Assembly: GCA_016286205.1 (NCBI GenBank)
Contig: JAEESF010000006.1
Span: 62,001 to 126,000, forward strand
Direction: 5' to 3'
Source: Colicola sp016286205
GTDB taxonomy: Bacteria; Bacteroidota; Bacteroidia; Bacteroidales; Paludibacteraceae
DNA length: 64,000 nt
Below the pieces are notes generated by a model that was not told the DNA's origin, made no database searches, and saw only the letters and a program-made list of their open reading frames with translations. The stretch's first letter is position 1. The number at the start of each line of letters is the position of its first letter. A program made the position numbers and the translations under genes. Shown here piece by piece: positions 16,120 through 26,044 of this stretch.

Positions 16120-18949
16120 TAAATTTTATTGCTTTGGGTTGATTATTGATTCCTATTTGTTCTATGGCTGTTGGTATCGGAATTCCAAGCAGATAACAAA
16201 TGGCATTTTCTATGAGCCGTTTGCCTTCGTAAGTCAGATTAGCGGTCGAATATTCGCTCACACCAATCATCACCATTCGTTGAGGCAATACTGTTCCGTT
16301 GCAGTTTGTTCCTGGATCAAAATCAGCAATCGTGGTGTAATTGCTATACGAAACAGGTGTTGCTAGCAATTCAAACCCCGTGGTATTCGTCCAAGTATCA
16401 ATGGCAGTCACGGCATTTGTATTCACTTGACTGAATAATTGCAACTGATTATCGCTTATTGCGATGTGTTGAAAAATCGGATGGTTGGCATTGCTTATGT
16501 TGATACTCAAATCGGTCGTGTTTTTCGCATCGCCCCAATTCCACACTGCGGCCTTGAGCAGAAAGGGTTTCAATAGTAGCATGGGCTTGTTGTAACCTTT
16601 CAGCGGAGTAAAACCCGCAGCGCCGCTATTGGGCTTTCCGCCCAAAACGATTACTTCGTAATCGCTATAATCTGTCGTTGCATCAGTGGCATCCGTTTCC
16701 ACCACATAGAGCGAGTCGTTTTTTCTAAGATGTGCGAGCAACGCTTTGTCTTCCGTTGAATTCAGAATAGTGACGAAAGCCACGCGATGGGTTCCTTCCG
16801 GTTGTACATCTGGTATGGTGTCATCATCAATCGGCTTGTGCTCTTCGCCATCGGTTTCGTAGCATCCTAAATCGGGCGCATCGCCGTTGTAGCCGAGATT
16901 CACATCTATTCCCGCATCAATCAATGATGAACCGGTTGCCAGTCGCATAAATGTTCCTTCTGTCAAACTGCCGTCTGCTTGTCTTGGAGCCAGTATTTGC
17001 GTGGTATCCAACGACTGAAAATCAGCGTTCGACACGCTAAATCCGTTCCACGAATTATGATCAACTGTTGCAACCGTTTGCGAGCGATAACTGTCACTTC
17101 CTGTGCTTTTGTAACTAATGCAATTTTGTATGGTGTTGGTGCCATAGGAAGTGGTGAAACCATAGTTTGGACTATTTGCATACGCACTATTGTTGTACAG
17201 CCACATGGTTCCTCCGTTATTGTTTTGGTCAAAACCGCGTTTGTTGTTGGCTACAGACAAGCAATGGTGAATCAGTATTTTGTGGTCGGTATATTGTCCG
17301 CCCATCTTAAATCCATTTCCGTTGCCTTGACACGGATATTGTTCCAAAGTGATAGAAATGGTCTGGCCATAACGGTCAGTCATGGTAGTGCCTACTTTGC
17401 TGTCAAACCATGCTTTGTCAGTTTCATAGCGCGGATGGTCTTTCATGTTGTAATAGGCAGGACCGTTTTGATAGCAGATACAATTTTCAATTATGGTCTG
17501 ACTATTGCTAACTCGCTGGAAGAAATCCCATCCGTCATCACTATTTCCCCATGCACGACAACCGATGTAATGATTGCCAGGTCCGGTAAATTGTTTGTCG
17601 GCAAAACCATCGGCATTACCACCAAAATCAGCTTGACCGCTACTATTTAAATTTTCATAGTCGAAATTATCATGACTATCCACATTCAGAATAGTGTTAT
17701 TTCCGCCTTTCTTCATTTGGCAACCTGTATCTGCAGAACCATAGATATCCAGATTCTCAAACAGGCAATACGAACCTTCGCAATAGAGATTGTTCTTTCC
17801 GGAATAAGCAATGGCGAGATTCTTGATATGCACGTAGAGCGAATTTTCATGAACGGTTATGCCTCTTGTTCCATATGTCACTTTGTGAAAATCCAAAATA
17901 GCTTTCTCGCCCGGATAACCGGAGATAACGATTCGTTTGGAAGCTGAACCTTGCTTATTGATACTGAATTTGTCCGTAAACAAATAAGTTCCACCGCGCA
18001 AATAGAGTGTATCGCCTCCATTTTGAAGCTTAGATACTCCGTTTGCAAACGAGCATGGTGAACCAATGGCTCCATTCCCGTTTCCGTTAGGCGAAGCGTA
18101 GTAGGTCGCAGCATTTAGCGAAGTGAACATCGAAAGCATCATAATCATGAGGCAAGCTAACGTGTTCTTTTGAGCCATAAGGGCACGATTGACATCTTTT
18201 CTCACTTCCATAATAAAGTATAGTCTTAAGCGAATAATGGTAAGCCACAAGATCATTTTTCCTTTCCAAGTGGCTTTAGGAAGTCTATTCTGCAACTCGT
18301 CTAACACGCGCTTTTGCGCATCTAGATGCACGTGCGAGGTAGTACTCTCCGGATTATTGGTGTATAGATAACCCGCATAGCGAATTTTCTTGCATGTTGC
18401 ACCCGAAAGCCACAGGTCTGTGGAAAATATCACATCCTCGTAGATCATTCCTCCTTCAAATCGGATATTTCTCAGCGCACTTCGTCTGTATAGTCGCATA
18501 CACGGAGAAGTATAGCGATAACGATGTTCAGGCAATTGGCGAATTCCGACACGCCATCCTTTTTCGCTTAGCGCATCGCTTGTACGGCGATATCCACTCT
18601 GCACATAATCTACACCTTTGATGGCAGCCAAGTGACGATTGCACCAATCTGGAGCAATTCGGTCATCCGCATCAACAAATGCGATATATTCGCCTGTCGC
18701 ATTTTCCATTCCCAGATTGCGAGCGATGGATTGGCCCGAGTGTTGCTGAGTAAACAGTTTGACTTGTCGCCTTGGATCTTCCGCATGTTTTTTTGCATAC
18801 GTTTGGGCAATAGCAAGACTATTGTCGGTGCTACAATCGTCCACCAGAATAATTTCCAGTGGTTCAGTAGTGTTTTGCCCGATAATGGAGTCCAGACAAT
18901 CTGTCAGGTACTTCGCGGCGTTATAGATGGGGATGATGATACTAATCAT
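16052..18949 (-). CDS. Glycosyltransferase family 2 fused in frame to a secreted PL9-type pectate lyase
   Basis: 965 residues without a stop. Residues 1 to about 250 are a GT-A family 2 glycosyltransferase (IIIPIYNAAKYL, VDDCSTDNS, FVDADD at 91-96, EDVIFSTDLW). At 258-280 follows what looks like a complete signal peptide (start MAQKN at 18178, end SLNA), then a right-handed beta-helix with PL9 features: NADGFADK (D447), NSDDGWDFF (D471, D472, D475) and GNGFKMGG (K548), consistent with the family's Ca2+ ligands and catalytic Lys. Residues about 720-930 resemble a Rossmann/ThuA-like module, and the end (KAIKFIENGQLYIRVG) resembles a type IX sorting tail. Either a fusion by loss of the GT2 stop or two products, the second from 18178. 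It overlaps the GT4 gene by 8 bp. Confidence 0.85.
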   Translation of the reverse strand: MISIIIPIYNAAKYLTDCLDSIIGQNTTEPLEIILVDDCSTDNSLAIAQTYAKKHAEDPRRQVKLFTQQHSGQSIARNLGMENATGEYIAFVDADDRIAPDWCNRHLAAIKGVDYVQSGYRRTSDALSEKGWRVGIRQLPEHRYRYTSPCMRLYRRSALRNIRFEGGMIYEDVIFSTDLWLSGATCKKIRYAGYLYTNNPESTTSHVHLDAQKRVLDELQNRLPKATWKGKMILWLTIIRLRLYFIMEVRKDVNRALMAQKNTLACLMIMMLSMFTSLNAATYYASPNGNGNGAIGSPCSFANGVSKLQNGGDTLYLRGGTYLFTDKFSINKQGSASKRIVISGYPGEKAILDFHKVTYGTRGITVHENSLYVHIKNLAIAYSGKNNLYCEGSYCLFENLDIYGSADTGCQMKKGGNNTILNVDSHDNFDYENLNSSGQADFGGNADGFADKQFTGPGNHYIGCRAWGNSDDGWDFFQRVSNSQTIIENCICYQNGPAYYNMKDHPRYETDKAWFDSKVGTTMTDRYGQTISITLEQYPCQGNGNGFKMGGQYTDHKILIHHCLSVANNKRGFDQNNNGGTMWLYNNSAYANSPNYGFTTSYGTNTIQNCISYKSTGSDSYRSQTVATVDHNSWNGFSVSNADFQSLDTTQILAPRQADGSLTEGTFMRLATGSSLIDAGIDVNLGYNGDAPDLGCYETDGEEHKPIDDDTIPDVQPEGTHRVAFVTILNSTEDKALLAHLRKNDSLYVVETDATDATTDYSDYEVIVLGGKPNSGAAGFTPLKGYNKPMLLLKPFLLKAAVWNWGDAKNTTDLSINISNANHPIFQHIAISDNQLQLFSQVNTNAVTAIDTWTNTTGFELLATPVSYSNYTTIADFDPGTNCNGTVLPQRMVMIGVSEYSTANLTYEGKRLIENAICYLLGIPIPTAIEQIGINNQPKAIKFIENGQLYIRVGTQTFDCTGRSL

Positions 18950-20072
18950 GAGCTACTTTCGATTGAATGATTTGTTCCAAATGTTTACATTGTGTTTCGC
19001 GACTAAACTCTTCGCGATGAATGGCATGCTGAAGAGTATAACCCTGTTGCTTCCATTCGTTGTATTTATCTTTGATAAATGCTTTTATCTTTTCTTTGTC
19101 ATTGGTGGCAATTCCTGCTTTCGTATAGTCAATCATTTGGGCCAGTTCTCCATTGTCTGATGGAACGCATAGAATAGGTTTGTCACATCCTAATGCTTCA
19201 TAAAATTTCGTAGTTAGCATGCCATGTGCGCCCATCTGTGTCAACACAAGCATAATACTGCTTTGTCGAATAGCATTTCCTAGTTGCTGGAATGCCATAG
19301 GCCGATTTTTCGGTGTGTGTATATCTAGTGTAACGGGAATGTCCAGTTCTTGTATGGCACTTTTTAGTTGTTGCAGAGCCGATTGCTGCCAGTCGAAAAG
19401 TGATCCGATATAAGTGATTCGGAAAGTATCGGCCTTGCAATCCTCAGCAAAGAATTGCGCTTCTTCGAAGCCATTATATACGATGTGTGTATTCGGATTG
19501 AATTGTTTGATAAATTCCGTATGCCATTTTGAGACCGTAGTAATGGCGTTTGCTGCGCGCAAAACATTGTTGCGGCGACGAATATGTATGGCGCGGTAGA
19601 TTCTCCGTCCGCACATTGCCCACCACGTACGATGTTTGTACTGATAGCGCGAATCGGCTATCTGCTCGTCCAAATCACGAATATCACATATCAAAGGCAC
19701 ATCGTAGAATCGCGCTATTCGTTTGGCTGCGCCTAGTGGAAAATCAGAGAAAGCGGAACAAAGTACTACATCCGGTTTCTGAATCTTCGCGTATTTGCCG
19801 CTTAGTACCCGCTTGGCAAAAATGCGATTGTGCCAATCGGTTAGCAATGTCCAAATAGTTTTTACAGCCCAATCGAATGTCTTCCCGCTATACATCGGAA
19901 TCGTAACAATTGGATAATCGTGTGCAAAATCCAATGGCTGATATTGCTCAGTCAGCAAAGTTACATCATAACCTTTCCGCACGAAATAATCGCACAGATA
20001 GCGCAGACGCGGCAAGTATCCGGGCAAGGCGGGCGGATCAGAAACAACTAATATGTGGCGCTTTCGACTCAT
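18942..20072 (-). CDS. Glycosyltransferase family 4 (GT-B fold)
   Basis: 376 residues. The N-terminal half begins HILVVSDPPALPGYLPRLRYL with the donor/acceptor loop and VTLLTEQYQPL typical of GT4-like transferases; the C-terminal half has FRITYIGSLFDWQ, a ARQSSIMLVLTQMGAHGMLTTKFYEALGC region corresponding to the GT-B nucleotide-sugar site, and KPILCVPSDNGELAQ. Cytosolic, probably adding a sugar to the lipid-linked glycan begun by the WecA-like enzyme upstream. Overlaps the deacetylase-like gene by 4 bp (ATGA) and the GT2 gene by 8 bp. Confidence 0.85.
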   Translation of the reverse strand: MSRKRHILVVSDPPALPGYLPRLRYLCDYFVRKGYDVTLLTEQYQPLDFAHDYPIVTIPMYSGKTFDWAVKTIWTLLTDWHNRIFAKRVLSGKYAKIQKPDVVLCSAFSDFPLGAAKRIARFYDVPLICDIRDLDEQIADSRYQYKHRTWWAMCGRRIYRAIHIRRRNNVLRAANAITTVSKWHTEFIKQFNPNTHIVYNGFEEAQFFAEDCKADTFRITYIGSLFDWQQSALQQLKSAIQELDIPVTLDIHTPKNRPMAFQQLGNAIRQSSIMLVLTQMGAHGMLTTKFYEALGCDKPILCVPSDNGELAQMIDYTKAGIATNDKEKIKAFIKDKYNEWKQQGYTLQHAIHREEFSRETQCKHLEQIIQSKVAHD

Positions 20073-21217
20073 TGTCTAATCAGTTGAATCAGTTTCGGAT
20101 ATAGCGAACGGTGGTATTCGGGTTCCACGAAATTACTATTATGCCAAAGTAAACATAAATCTCCATGATGTAAGCGAACTTTGTCTATCAAACGTTCACA
20201 TAAGAAATACGCCTCATCTTCGTTTAGATTCATATAATTGGCTTGGCTGAGCGTATTATCCATGATGAGTAACGGGTGTAGAGTCAACTTCGTCAACTGC
20301 ATAGTTTGCGGATTGATCCATCGTACGGCACGTGATGTTTGTAGACGAAAACCTGCTTGATCGGCAAAGCCCATTGTGAAATCATCGGTATAGCCCGCAT
20401 CTGCTAGTCGTTGCATATGTTCTATCGAACTGCGCAGATAGTGAGCACGAAACATCTTGCTGTATTCTATTTTAGGAATAGCACCATAATAACTGCCGTG
20501 AACACCCAAATACACATTACTATGCCGCAAGAGGTGTTTCAGTTTTCTCCAGTCACGTCCCCATAAGGCGTATTGCGGATAGTCATATCCTTTTCCTTTG
20601 GTGCGTTTGACAAAATATATGGTATCGGCGTTTGGTAGTTTTGCATCTTGTTCCAGTATCCACGGGAAAGTATATAGCGGGTCATTGTGAATATCACGCC
20701 AAGCAGCCAAGACTGCTTTTGCTTCGCCACGTAGAAAACCGCCTACCGCGCCACGCAAATGGCGATATTGTTCAATGGCATCGATATCATGCGTCAAATA
20801 AATATGACTAAATCCGGGCGAAGGAAGAGGCAAATCCAATTGCTTCAGCAGCAATCGGGCGTATTCGTCCAAGCGCGGTATTTGCAAACGGCTTTTTTGT
20901 GCTAAGAAAGAGAAACGCGCAGCAAAACGGCCATGCTCATCGCGTTGATTGTTCATCAGTTCTTCTGCACGAGAAGTGAAGAAGAATGTAGCATATACGA
21001 TGTCCGTGCGGATAATAGCTTTCCCTTTTGCGGGTTGCTCCACTTCCGGCTTCTTCAGTTCAGGCAAAATCAAATCTTTGCCTAGATGACCATTGGGTAT
21101 AATGATCACATCATGTGTTTTCAATGCATGTTCATCTGCCGTGTATGCCACACGTTTGGCCGCTTCGGCATCTCCGTAGCAAAGCCATGTGATGATATAA
21201 TCAATTATCTCATTCAT
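20069..21217 (-). CDS. Polysaccharide deacetylase-like protein
   Basis: 382 residues. It carries IYLTHDIDAIEQY, the first motif of NodB-type carbohydrate esterases (THDxD in place of TFDD), and later VHGSYYGA and HPLLIMDNTL, consistent with the histidine and product loops of the family seen in Bacteroidetes exopolysaccharide clusters. The N-terminal 130 residues resemble the accessory domain found before these deacetylases. No signal peptide, so cytosolic. Predicted to remove acetyl groups from a glycan intermediate. Its position between GT4 and WecA-like genes supports a role in surface glycan synthesis; activity is inferred. Confidence 0.75.
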   Translation of the reverse strand: MNEIIDYIITWLCYGDAEAAKRVAYTADEHALKTHDVIIIPNGHLGKDLILPELKKPEVEQPAKGKAIIRTDIVYATFFFTSRAEELMNNQRDEHGRFAARFSFLAQKSRLQIPRLDEYARLLLKQLDLPLPSPGFSHIYLTHDIDAIEQYRHLRGAVGGFLRGEAKAVLAAWRDIHNDPLYTFPWILEQDAKLPNADTIYFVKRTKGKGYDYPQYALWGRDWRKLKHLLRHSNVYLGVHGSYYGAIPKIEYSKMFRAHYLRSSIEHMQRLADAGYTDDFTMGFADQAGFRLQTSRAVRWINPQTMQLTKLTLHPLLIMDNTLSQANYMNLNEDEAYFLCERLIDKVRLHHGDLCLLWHNSNFVEPEYHRSLYPKLIQLIRQ

Positions 21218-23021
21218 CGCTCAAAATCTCCCATTCGTAGAGTTTTTGTTCTATCTGGTGTTTGACGTTTTCGTATTTCTGAAACATCTCCGCCGTCTGA
21301 TTTTCTGTCACGGCGAGTAGTTGCTCTATTTCCGCTTGTTGCTGTTCCAGTTGTGCGATGGCTTCTTCCGTTTCGGCTATTTGTTTCTCTTTTTTTCTCT
21401 TCGCAGCATTCTCGGCTTTTTGTGCCGCATAATCCAGTTTCGCTTCGGTTATCTCTCGTGATTGTCTCGATAAAGTCTCGTCTTTGTCTCGTTCACTCTT
21501 TGGATTTTTGCGCTCCAATTCTTGTAGGTTGTCAATCTTTTTAGCTCGCAAGAAATCGTAAATGCCACCTAGATGTTCTTTCACTCTTCCTCCGCCAAAC
21601 TCATAGACTTTGCTTACTAGTCCATTCAGGAAATCACGGTCGTGGCTCACACAAATCAATGTGCCGTTGAAATCCTTCAGTGCAGCTTTGAGCACATCTT
21701 TCGATTGCATGTCCAGATGGTTAGTCGGCTCATCGAGAATCAGTAGGTTGCATGGTTCGAGCAGCAAACGAATCATCGCTAATCGGCTTCTTTCTCCTCC
21801 GGATAAGACTTTCACTTTCTTGTCGCTCGCTTCTCCTCCGAACATGAAAGCGCCAAGTATGTCGCGGATTTTGGTGCGAATATCTCCGACTGCTACATAA
21901 TCGATAGTCTCAAATACGGTCAGATTCTCGTCCAATAGAGCCGCCTGGTTTTGCGCGAAATAGCCAATCTTGACATTATGACCAATCTTGAGCGTGCCTA
22001 GATAATCCAGTTGGCCCATGATACATTTGACCAGTGTGGTTTTTCCTTCTCCGTTTTTGCCGACAAACGCCACTTTTTCGCCACGACGGATAGTAAATGT
22101 CACATCGTGAAAAACATTGTGCTCGCCGAAATCTTTGCGTAGATCTTCCACTATCAGCGGGAAATCTCCGCTACGCGGAGCTGGCGGAAAACGCAGATTC
22201 AGTCGACTGGTATCTTCTAGATCCACTTCTAGTCGTTCCAGTTTTTCCAACTGCTTGATGCGGCTTTGCACTTGTACGGCTTTTGTGGCCTTATACCTAA
22301 AGCGCTCAATAAACTCTTCGGTGTCTTGAATCATCTTCTGTTGATTCTGGTAGGCGCGCACTTGTTGCTCATGACGCTCTTTTCGCAGTTCGACAAATTG
22401 GCTGTAATTGACGTTATAATCATATATGCGGCCCAGTGTTATTTCGATGGTCCGATTGCATACGTTGTCGATAAAAGCTCGGTCGTGGCTGACCAACAAA
22501 ACTGCACTTTGGCTCGTCTTGAGAAAATCTTCCAGCCATTGGATGGATTCAATGTCCAAATGGTTGGTCGGTTCGTCCAATAGCAACAAATCCGGATGCT
22601 GTAGCAAAATCTTTGCCAACTCAATACGCATTCTCCATCCTCCGGAAAATTCGCTACATGGCCTATCGAAGTCTTTTCGCTCAAATCCAAGACCGATTAT
22701 CGTTCGGTCCATCTCCGCAACACGTCTGGCTTGTTCCTCTTCCGGTACATCCGCAAAAACAGTCATCACCTCGTCTCGCAATGTGCGGCCATCCTTATGC
22801 AGCATTACCTGTGGCAAATAACCAATCGTCATGTCCGCATCGCGCGCGATACGACCACTTGTCGGCGTATATTCGCCCGCAATGAGTCGTAGTAACGTAG
22901 TTTTGCCCGCGCCGTTCTTGCCGACCAGAGCAATCCGCTCCTTGCGGTTGATGAGCAGCGTGATGTCGTCGAGCACTGGGCGTGACGCAAACTCCATACT
23001 AAGATGGTCAATGGTTAGCAT
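21210..23021 (-). CDS. ABC-F family ATPase (ribosome-associated)
   Basis: 603 residues with two ABC domains and no membrane segments. Domain 1: GKNGAGKTTL, EFSGGWRMRIELAK, LLLLDEPTNHLD. Domain 2: GKNGEGKTTLVKC, LSGGERSRLAMIR, LLILDEPTNHLD. A charged interdomain linker (about 230-280) and a C-terminal coiled coil complete the ABC-F plan; such proteins act at the ribosomal E site. In the stretch between domain 2 and the C-terminal coiled coil, residues about 509-523 (SERDKDETLSRQSRE) are encoded by the GTCTCG repeat, whose 28-bp core is also in the DAHP synthase gene. Overlaps the WecA-like gene by 14 bp and the deacetylase-like gene by 8 bp. Confidence 0.93.
   Translation of the reverse strand: MLTIDHLSMEFASRPVLDDITLLINRKERIALVGKNGAGKTTLLRLIAGEYTPTSGRIARDADMTIGYLPQVMLHKDGRTLRDEVMTVFADVPEEEQARRVAEMDRTIIGLGFERKDFDRPCSEFSGGWRMRIELAKILLQHPDLLLLDEPTNHLDIESIQWLEDFLKTSQSAVLLVSHDRAFIDNVCNRTIEITLGRIYDYNVNYSQFVELRKERHEQQVRAYQNQQKMIQDTEEFIERFRYKATKAVQVQSRIKQLEKLERLEVDLEDTSRLNLRFPPAPRSGDFPLIVEDLRKDFGEHNVFHDVTFTIRRGEKVAFVGKNGEGKTTLVKCIMGQLDYLGTLKIGHNVKIGYFAQNQAALLDENLTVFETIDYVAVGDIRTKIRDILGAFMFGGEASDKKVKVLSGGERSRLAMIRLLLEPCNLLILDEPTNHLDMQSKDVLKAALKDFNGTLICVSHDRDFLNGLVSKVYEFGGGRVKEHLGGIYDFLRAKKIDNLQELERKNPKSERDKDETLSRQSREITEAKLDYAAQKAENAAKRKKEKQIAETEEAIAQLEQQQAEIEQLLAVTENQTAEMFQKYENVKHQIEQKLYEWEILSDE
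21454..21500. repeat. GTCTCG word repeat inside the ABC-F gene
   Basis: Bases 21454-21481 are identical to 7510-7537. The next word, TTGTCTCGTTCACTCTT (21484-21500), is identical to 29079-29095 in the HU-LysM gene. The copy is thus a mosaic joining the other two, and is in frame. Confidence 0.8.
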
Positions 23022-24093
23022 TCTTGCCGTAGAGTTTATGGTTGATAACGCGCCAAAGTATTAGGGTGAGCATTGTTGCAAACGCAAAATCAGTTATCAG
23101 CAATACCCAACAATTCCAGTTACGTCCTAAGATAGCCAAGCCAATGCAGAGCAAACTAACAGAGAGCAAAACGCACGTTGTCTGTATATGATTGAGTCCT
23201 GTTTTTAGCAGCAAATGGTGAATATGGTTTTTGTCCGGTTGGAATGGCGAACGATGCTGCTTGATACGCGTTAGGCTGACACGAATCGTATCAAACAAAG
23301 GCACAGTTAGTACGCAGATAGCGACAACCGGAGCCGCATCCATGTGGAAAATCTCCGGAACTTCGTGGTAAGCATTTATCTCGCAGAATCGGAAGACAAA
23401 TGCTGTTAATAGATAGCCCAAGAGCAAACTGCCTGAGTCGCCCATAAATATCTTCTCTTTGTGCCCAAATACGTTGTAGATGAAGAACACGGCTAACGCG
23501 CCAATCATACAAATGGCCAAAATAGCCCAACTGCGTTCGTTTACCAAACTAAAATAGATGGCGAAAAACAGGCAATACAATATCCCCAAGCCACTTGCTA
23601 GTCCGTCTATTCCGTCAATTAGGTTGATGGCGTTGATGATAGCTATCAGCACAAATAGTGAAATCAGGTAACTCGGTATAACACCAATCTCTCCAATGCC
23701 GAAAATGCCATGCAAATGGGTGATACGCAAGTCTGCAAAACCTATCAAGGCCAGTCCTGCCAATGTCTCTCCAAACAATTTGGCTGTTGGAGTCAAAATC
23801 AGTACGTCATCGATAAAACCTACTGCCATAATCGCGAAGATGCCAATCAGGAAGAACTGATTCTGATTCATCTGATTGAACTCAAATAACATATAAGTTA
23901 GCATGAAACTGAAGTAGATATTCAGTCCTCCGATATTTGGCACATCGCCTTCGTGGCTCATACGCTTATTGGGACGTACGACAAATCCTTTGGTTTTGGC
24001 GATGCGAATCACCAAAGGCATGCCAATCAGTCCTAGCACAAAGCTGACGATACCGATTAGATAGGCGTGTTGTATGAAAAACGATTGTATCAT
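23008..24093 (-). CDS. WecA/MraY-like undecaprenyl-phosphate sugar-1-phosphate transferase
   Basis: 361 residues, about ten to eleven membrane helices. Signature loops of the polyprenyl-phosphate HexNAc-1-phosphate transferase family: RMSHEGDVPNIGG, GFIDDVL (Mg2+ site), NLIDGIDGLASG, FMGDSGSLLLGY and DKNHIHHLLL. It transfers a HexNAc-1-phosphate from a UDP-sugar to undecaprenyl phosphate at the inner face of the membrane, starting a surface glycan. Closer to WecA/TagO than to MraY because of the HIHH loop. It overlaps the dehydratase gene by 4 bp; together they supply and attach the first sugar. Confidence 0.92.
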   Translation of the reverse strand: MIQSFFIQHAYLIGIVSFVLGLIGMPLVIRIAKTKGFVVRPNKRMSHEGDVPNIGGLNIYFSFMLTYMLFEFNQMNQNQFFLIGIFAIMAVGFIDDVLILTPTAKLFGETLAGLALIGFADLRITHLHGIFGIGEIGVIPSYLISLFVLIAIINAINLIDGIDGLASGLGILYCLFFAIYFSLVNERSWAILAICMIGALAVFFIYNVFGHKEKIFMGDSGSLLLGYLLTAFVFRFCEINAYHEVPEIFHMDAAPVVAICVLTVPLFDTIRVSLTRIKQHRSPFQPDKNHIHHLLLKTGLNHIQTTCVLLSVSLLCIGLAILGRNWNCWVLLITDFAFATMLTLILWRVINHKLYGKNANH

Positions 24094-26042
24094 TGTTGGT
24101 CTAATTGCTCGTAAATAGAATTCTTACTGATATATTCGGGTACTAATTTCTTCATCTGGCGAACAGTAGTGAAAGTCTTGTTCTGTTTGCTTATATCAAT
24201 CAGTTGATCTACTTGGGCGCTGACTTGGTCAAAGTCAAACTCTCTAACTCGAGCAATCATAATCTTAGGATTGTCTGTCGGCAGAGTTGTCTCTTTCTGA
24301 TTAAGCAATTCTTCGTATAGTTTCTCTCCCGGTCGCAGACCTGTGAAGACAATAGGTATATCTTTTTCCGGTGTATAACCTGCCAAGCGAATCATATTGC
24401 GTGCCAAGTCCAAAATCTTAACCGGTTGCCCCATATCGAAGACAAAGATTTCTCCTCCTTGTCCTAAAGTACTGGCTTCCATCACCAAGCAACATGCTTC
24501 AGGAATAGTCATGAAGTAGCGAATAATATCCGGATGAGTTACTGTTACAGGTCCGCCTGCTGCAATCTGCTTCTGGAAATACGGAATCACAGAACCATTG
24601 CTGCCCAACACATTTCCAAATCGCGTAGTGATGAATTTGGTGCAGCTCGAATTCTCTTTTTGCAAGTATTTGAAGAGCGATTGTACGTAAATCTCTGCAA
24701 TACGCTTGCTAGCTCCCATGATATTGGTTGGATTTACGGCTTTATCTGTGGAAATCATGACAAAGCGCTCTGCTTTGTATTTCACAGCCATATCCGCCAT
24801 GTTTTTGGTACCAAGCACATTGGCTTGAACTGCTTCGTTAGGATGATTCTCCATAAGCGGAACATGCTTGTATGCCGCGGCGTGATACACTACATCCGGA
24901 CGCATCTCATTGAATATCTGCTCAATACGCTCACGATTGCGGATATCAGCTATAACAGGAATAAAGCGTGCTTCGGGGAAACGATTGTGGAGATCCAGTG
25001 TCAAATCATGCAAAGGCGATTCTGCCATTTCCAGTAGAATCGTAACTTGTGGCTTGTAGCGTTGAATTTGTCTAACCAGTTCGCTACCAATACTTCCTGC
25101 TGCGCCACTAACCAAAACAACTTTGTTCTGGATGATTTGACGAACATTCTCAGTATTAATCTCAATCTTCGGACGTTCTAGCAAGTCTTCAATGCGAATA
25201 GAGTCGATACGACCAATACGTTGCGCATCAATATCGTCTGTATTGTCAAATTGTGTGAAATACGGCGTTGTGAGGATGCGAATATTGTGGTCGATGAATA
25301 TTTGCAAATCCTTTGCGGGATTGATATTCTGCATCTTCAGTGGTGAAACGATGACATGTTTGATGCCTCTCGTTTCCATCCAATCGAATAGCCGCTCGTT
25401 CAGTTGACGCACTTTTAGTCCCGCTAAATCATATCCCGAGCGTTGGTCTGCATCGCAAATAAATCCTACTGGTCGATACGGCATATTTCCTGCCGAACGT
25501 AGCATCTTGGCAATGGCTATTCCTGCCGATTGTGTGCCGTAAATCATCACTCGTGGGCTACCATTACTCTGTTGTAGTGTTTCGCCGATGGTTTTTACTC
25601 CTACGCGAAGACAGAACATAAGTACGAACGCCACGAAAGCATAAATCATCAAGACAGTATTCAAAATCGGATGCTGACCTGTTATTTTTTGGAAGATAAA
25701 ATTAACGATGAGTAGCAGTCCACTGGTAACTAAAGTCGACAATAATACCTTAATCGTGTCAATAAAAGTGGAGTAGCGCAGAATGCCCGAATAGGTGTGA
25801 AAAGCCCAGCAAGCTAATGTCTGAACAGCAATCACAATCAGATACTGATAGCTTAGGAACAATACGCTTTGACCTATTTCTCCATAACCGAACGTACCAC
25901 TTCCAATCCACACACTCAGCCAGAAAGCAATTGTACATAGCAGTATGTCCAATAACAATACACCCCATCGTGGCAAATAATGAATAGCCGGCAGATGAGA
26001 GAAAATATCCGAATTAATCAATTCTTTAATGTTGTGTTTCAT
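24090..26042 (-). CDS. FlaA1/CapD-like nucleotide-sugar 4,6-dehydratase (membrane-bound)
   Basis: 650 residues. Four N-terminal membrane helices (about 25-150) are followed by a CoA-binding-like Rossmann domain (RVMIYGTQSAGIAIAKML) and a second SDR domain with VLVSGAAGSIGSELVRQI. The active site has MISTDKAVNPTN instead of YxxxK, as in PglF/WbpM-type UDP-GlcNAc 4,6-dehydratases. It makes a UDP-4-keto-6-deoxy sugar, a precursor for diamino or deoxy sugars in capsule or O-glycan. First committed glycan gene in the run, 2 bp downstream of uvrA. Confidence 0.92.
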   Translation of the reverse strand: MKHNIKELINSDIFSHLPAIHYLPRWGVLLLDILLCTIAFWLSVWIGSGTFGYGEIGQSVLFLSYQYLIVIAVQTLACWAFHTYSGILRYSTFIDTIKVLLSTLVTSGLLLIVNFIFQKITGQHPILNTVLMIYAFVAFVLMFCLRVGVKTIGETLQQSNGSPRVMIYGTQSAGIAIAKMLRSAGNMPYRPVGFICDADQRSGYDLAGLKVRQLNERLFDWMETRGIKHVIVSPLKMQNINPAKDLQIFIDHNIRILTTPYFTQFDNTDDIDAQRIGRIDSIRIEDLLERPKIEINTENVRQIIQNKVVLVSGAAGSIGSELVRQIQRYKPQVTILLEMAESPLHDLTLDLHNRFPEARFIPVIADIRNRERIEQIFNEMRPDVVYHAAAYKHVPLMENHPNEAVQANVLGTKNMADMAVKYKAERFVMISTDKAVNPTNIMGASKRIAEIYVQSLFKYLQKENSSCTKFITTRFGNVLGSNGSVIPYFQKQIAAGGPVTVTHPDIIRYFMTIPEACCLVMEASTLGQGGEIFVFDMGQPVKILDLARNMIRLAGYTPEKDIPIVFTGLRPGEKLYEELLNQKETTLPTDNPKIMIARVREFDFDQVSAQVDQLIDISKQNKTFTTVRQMKKLVPEYISKNSIYEQLDQQ

Positions 26043-26044
26043 AT

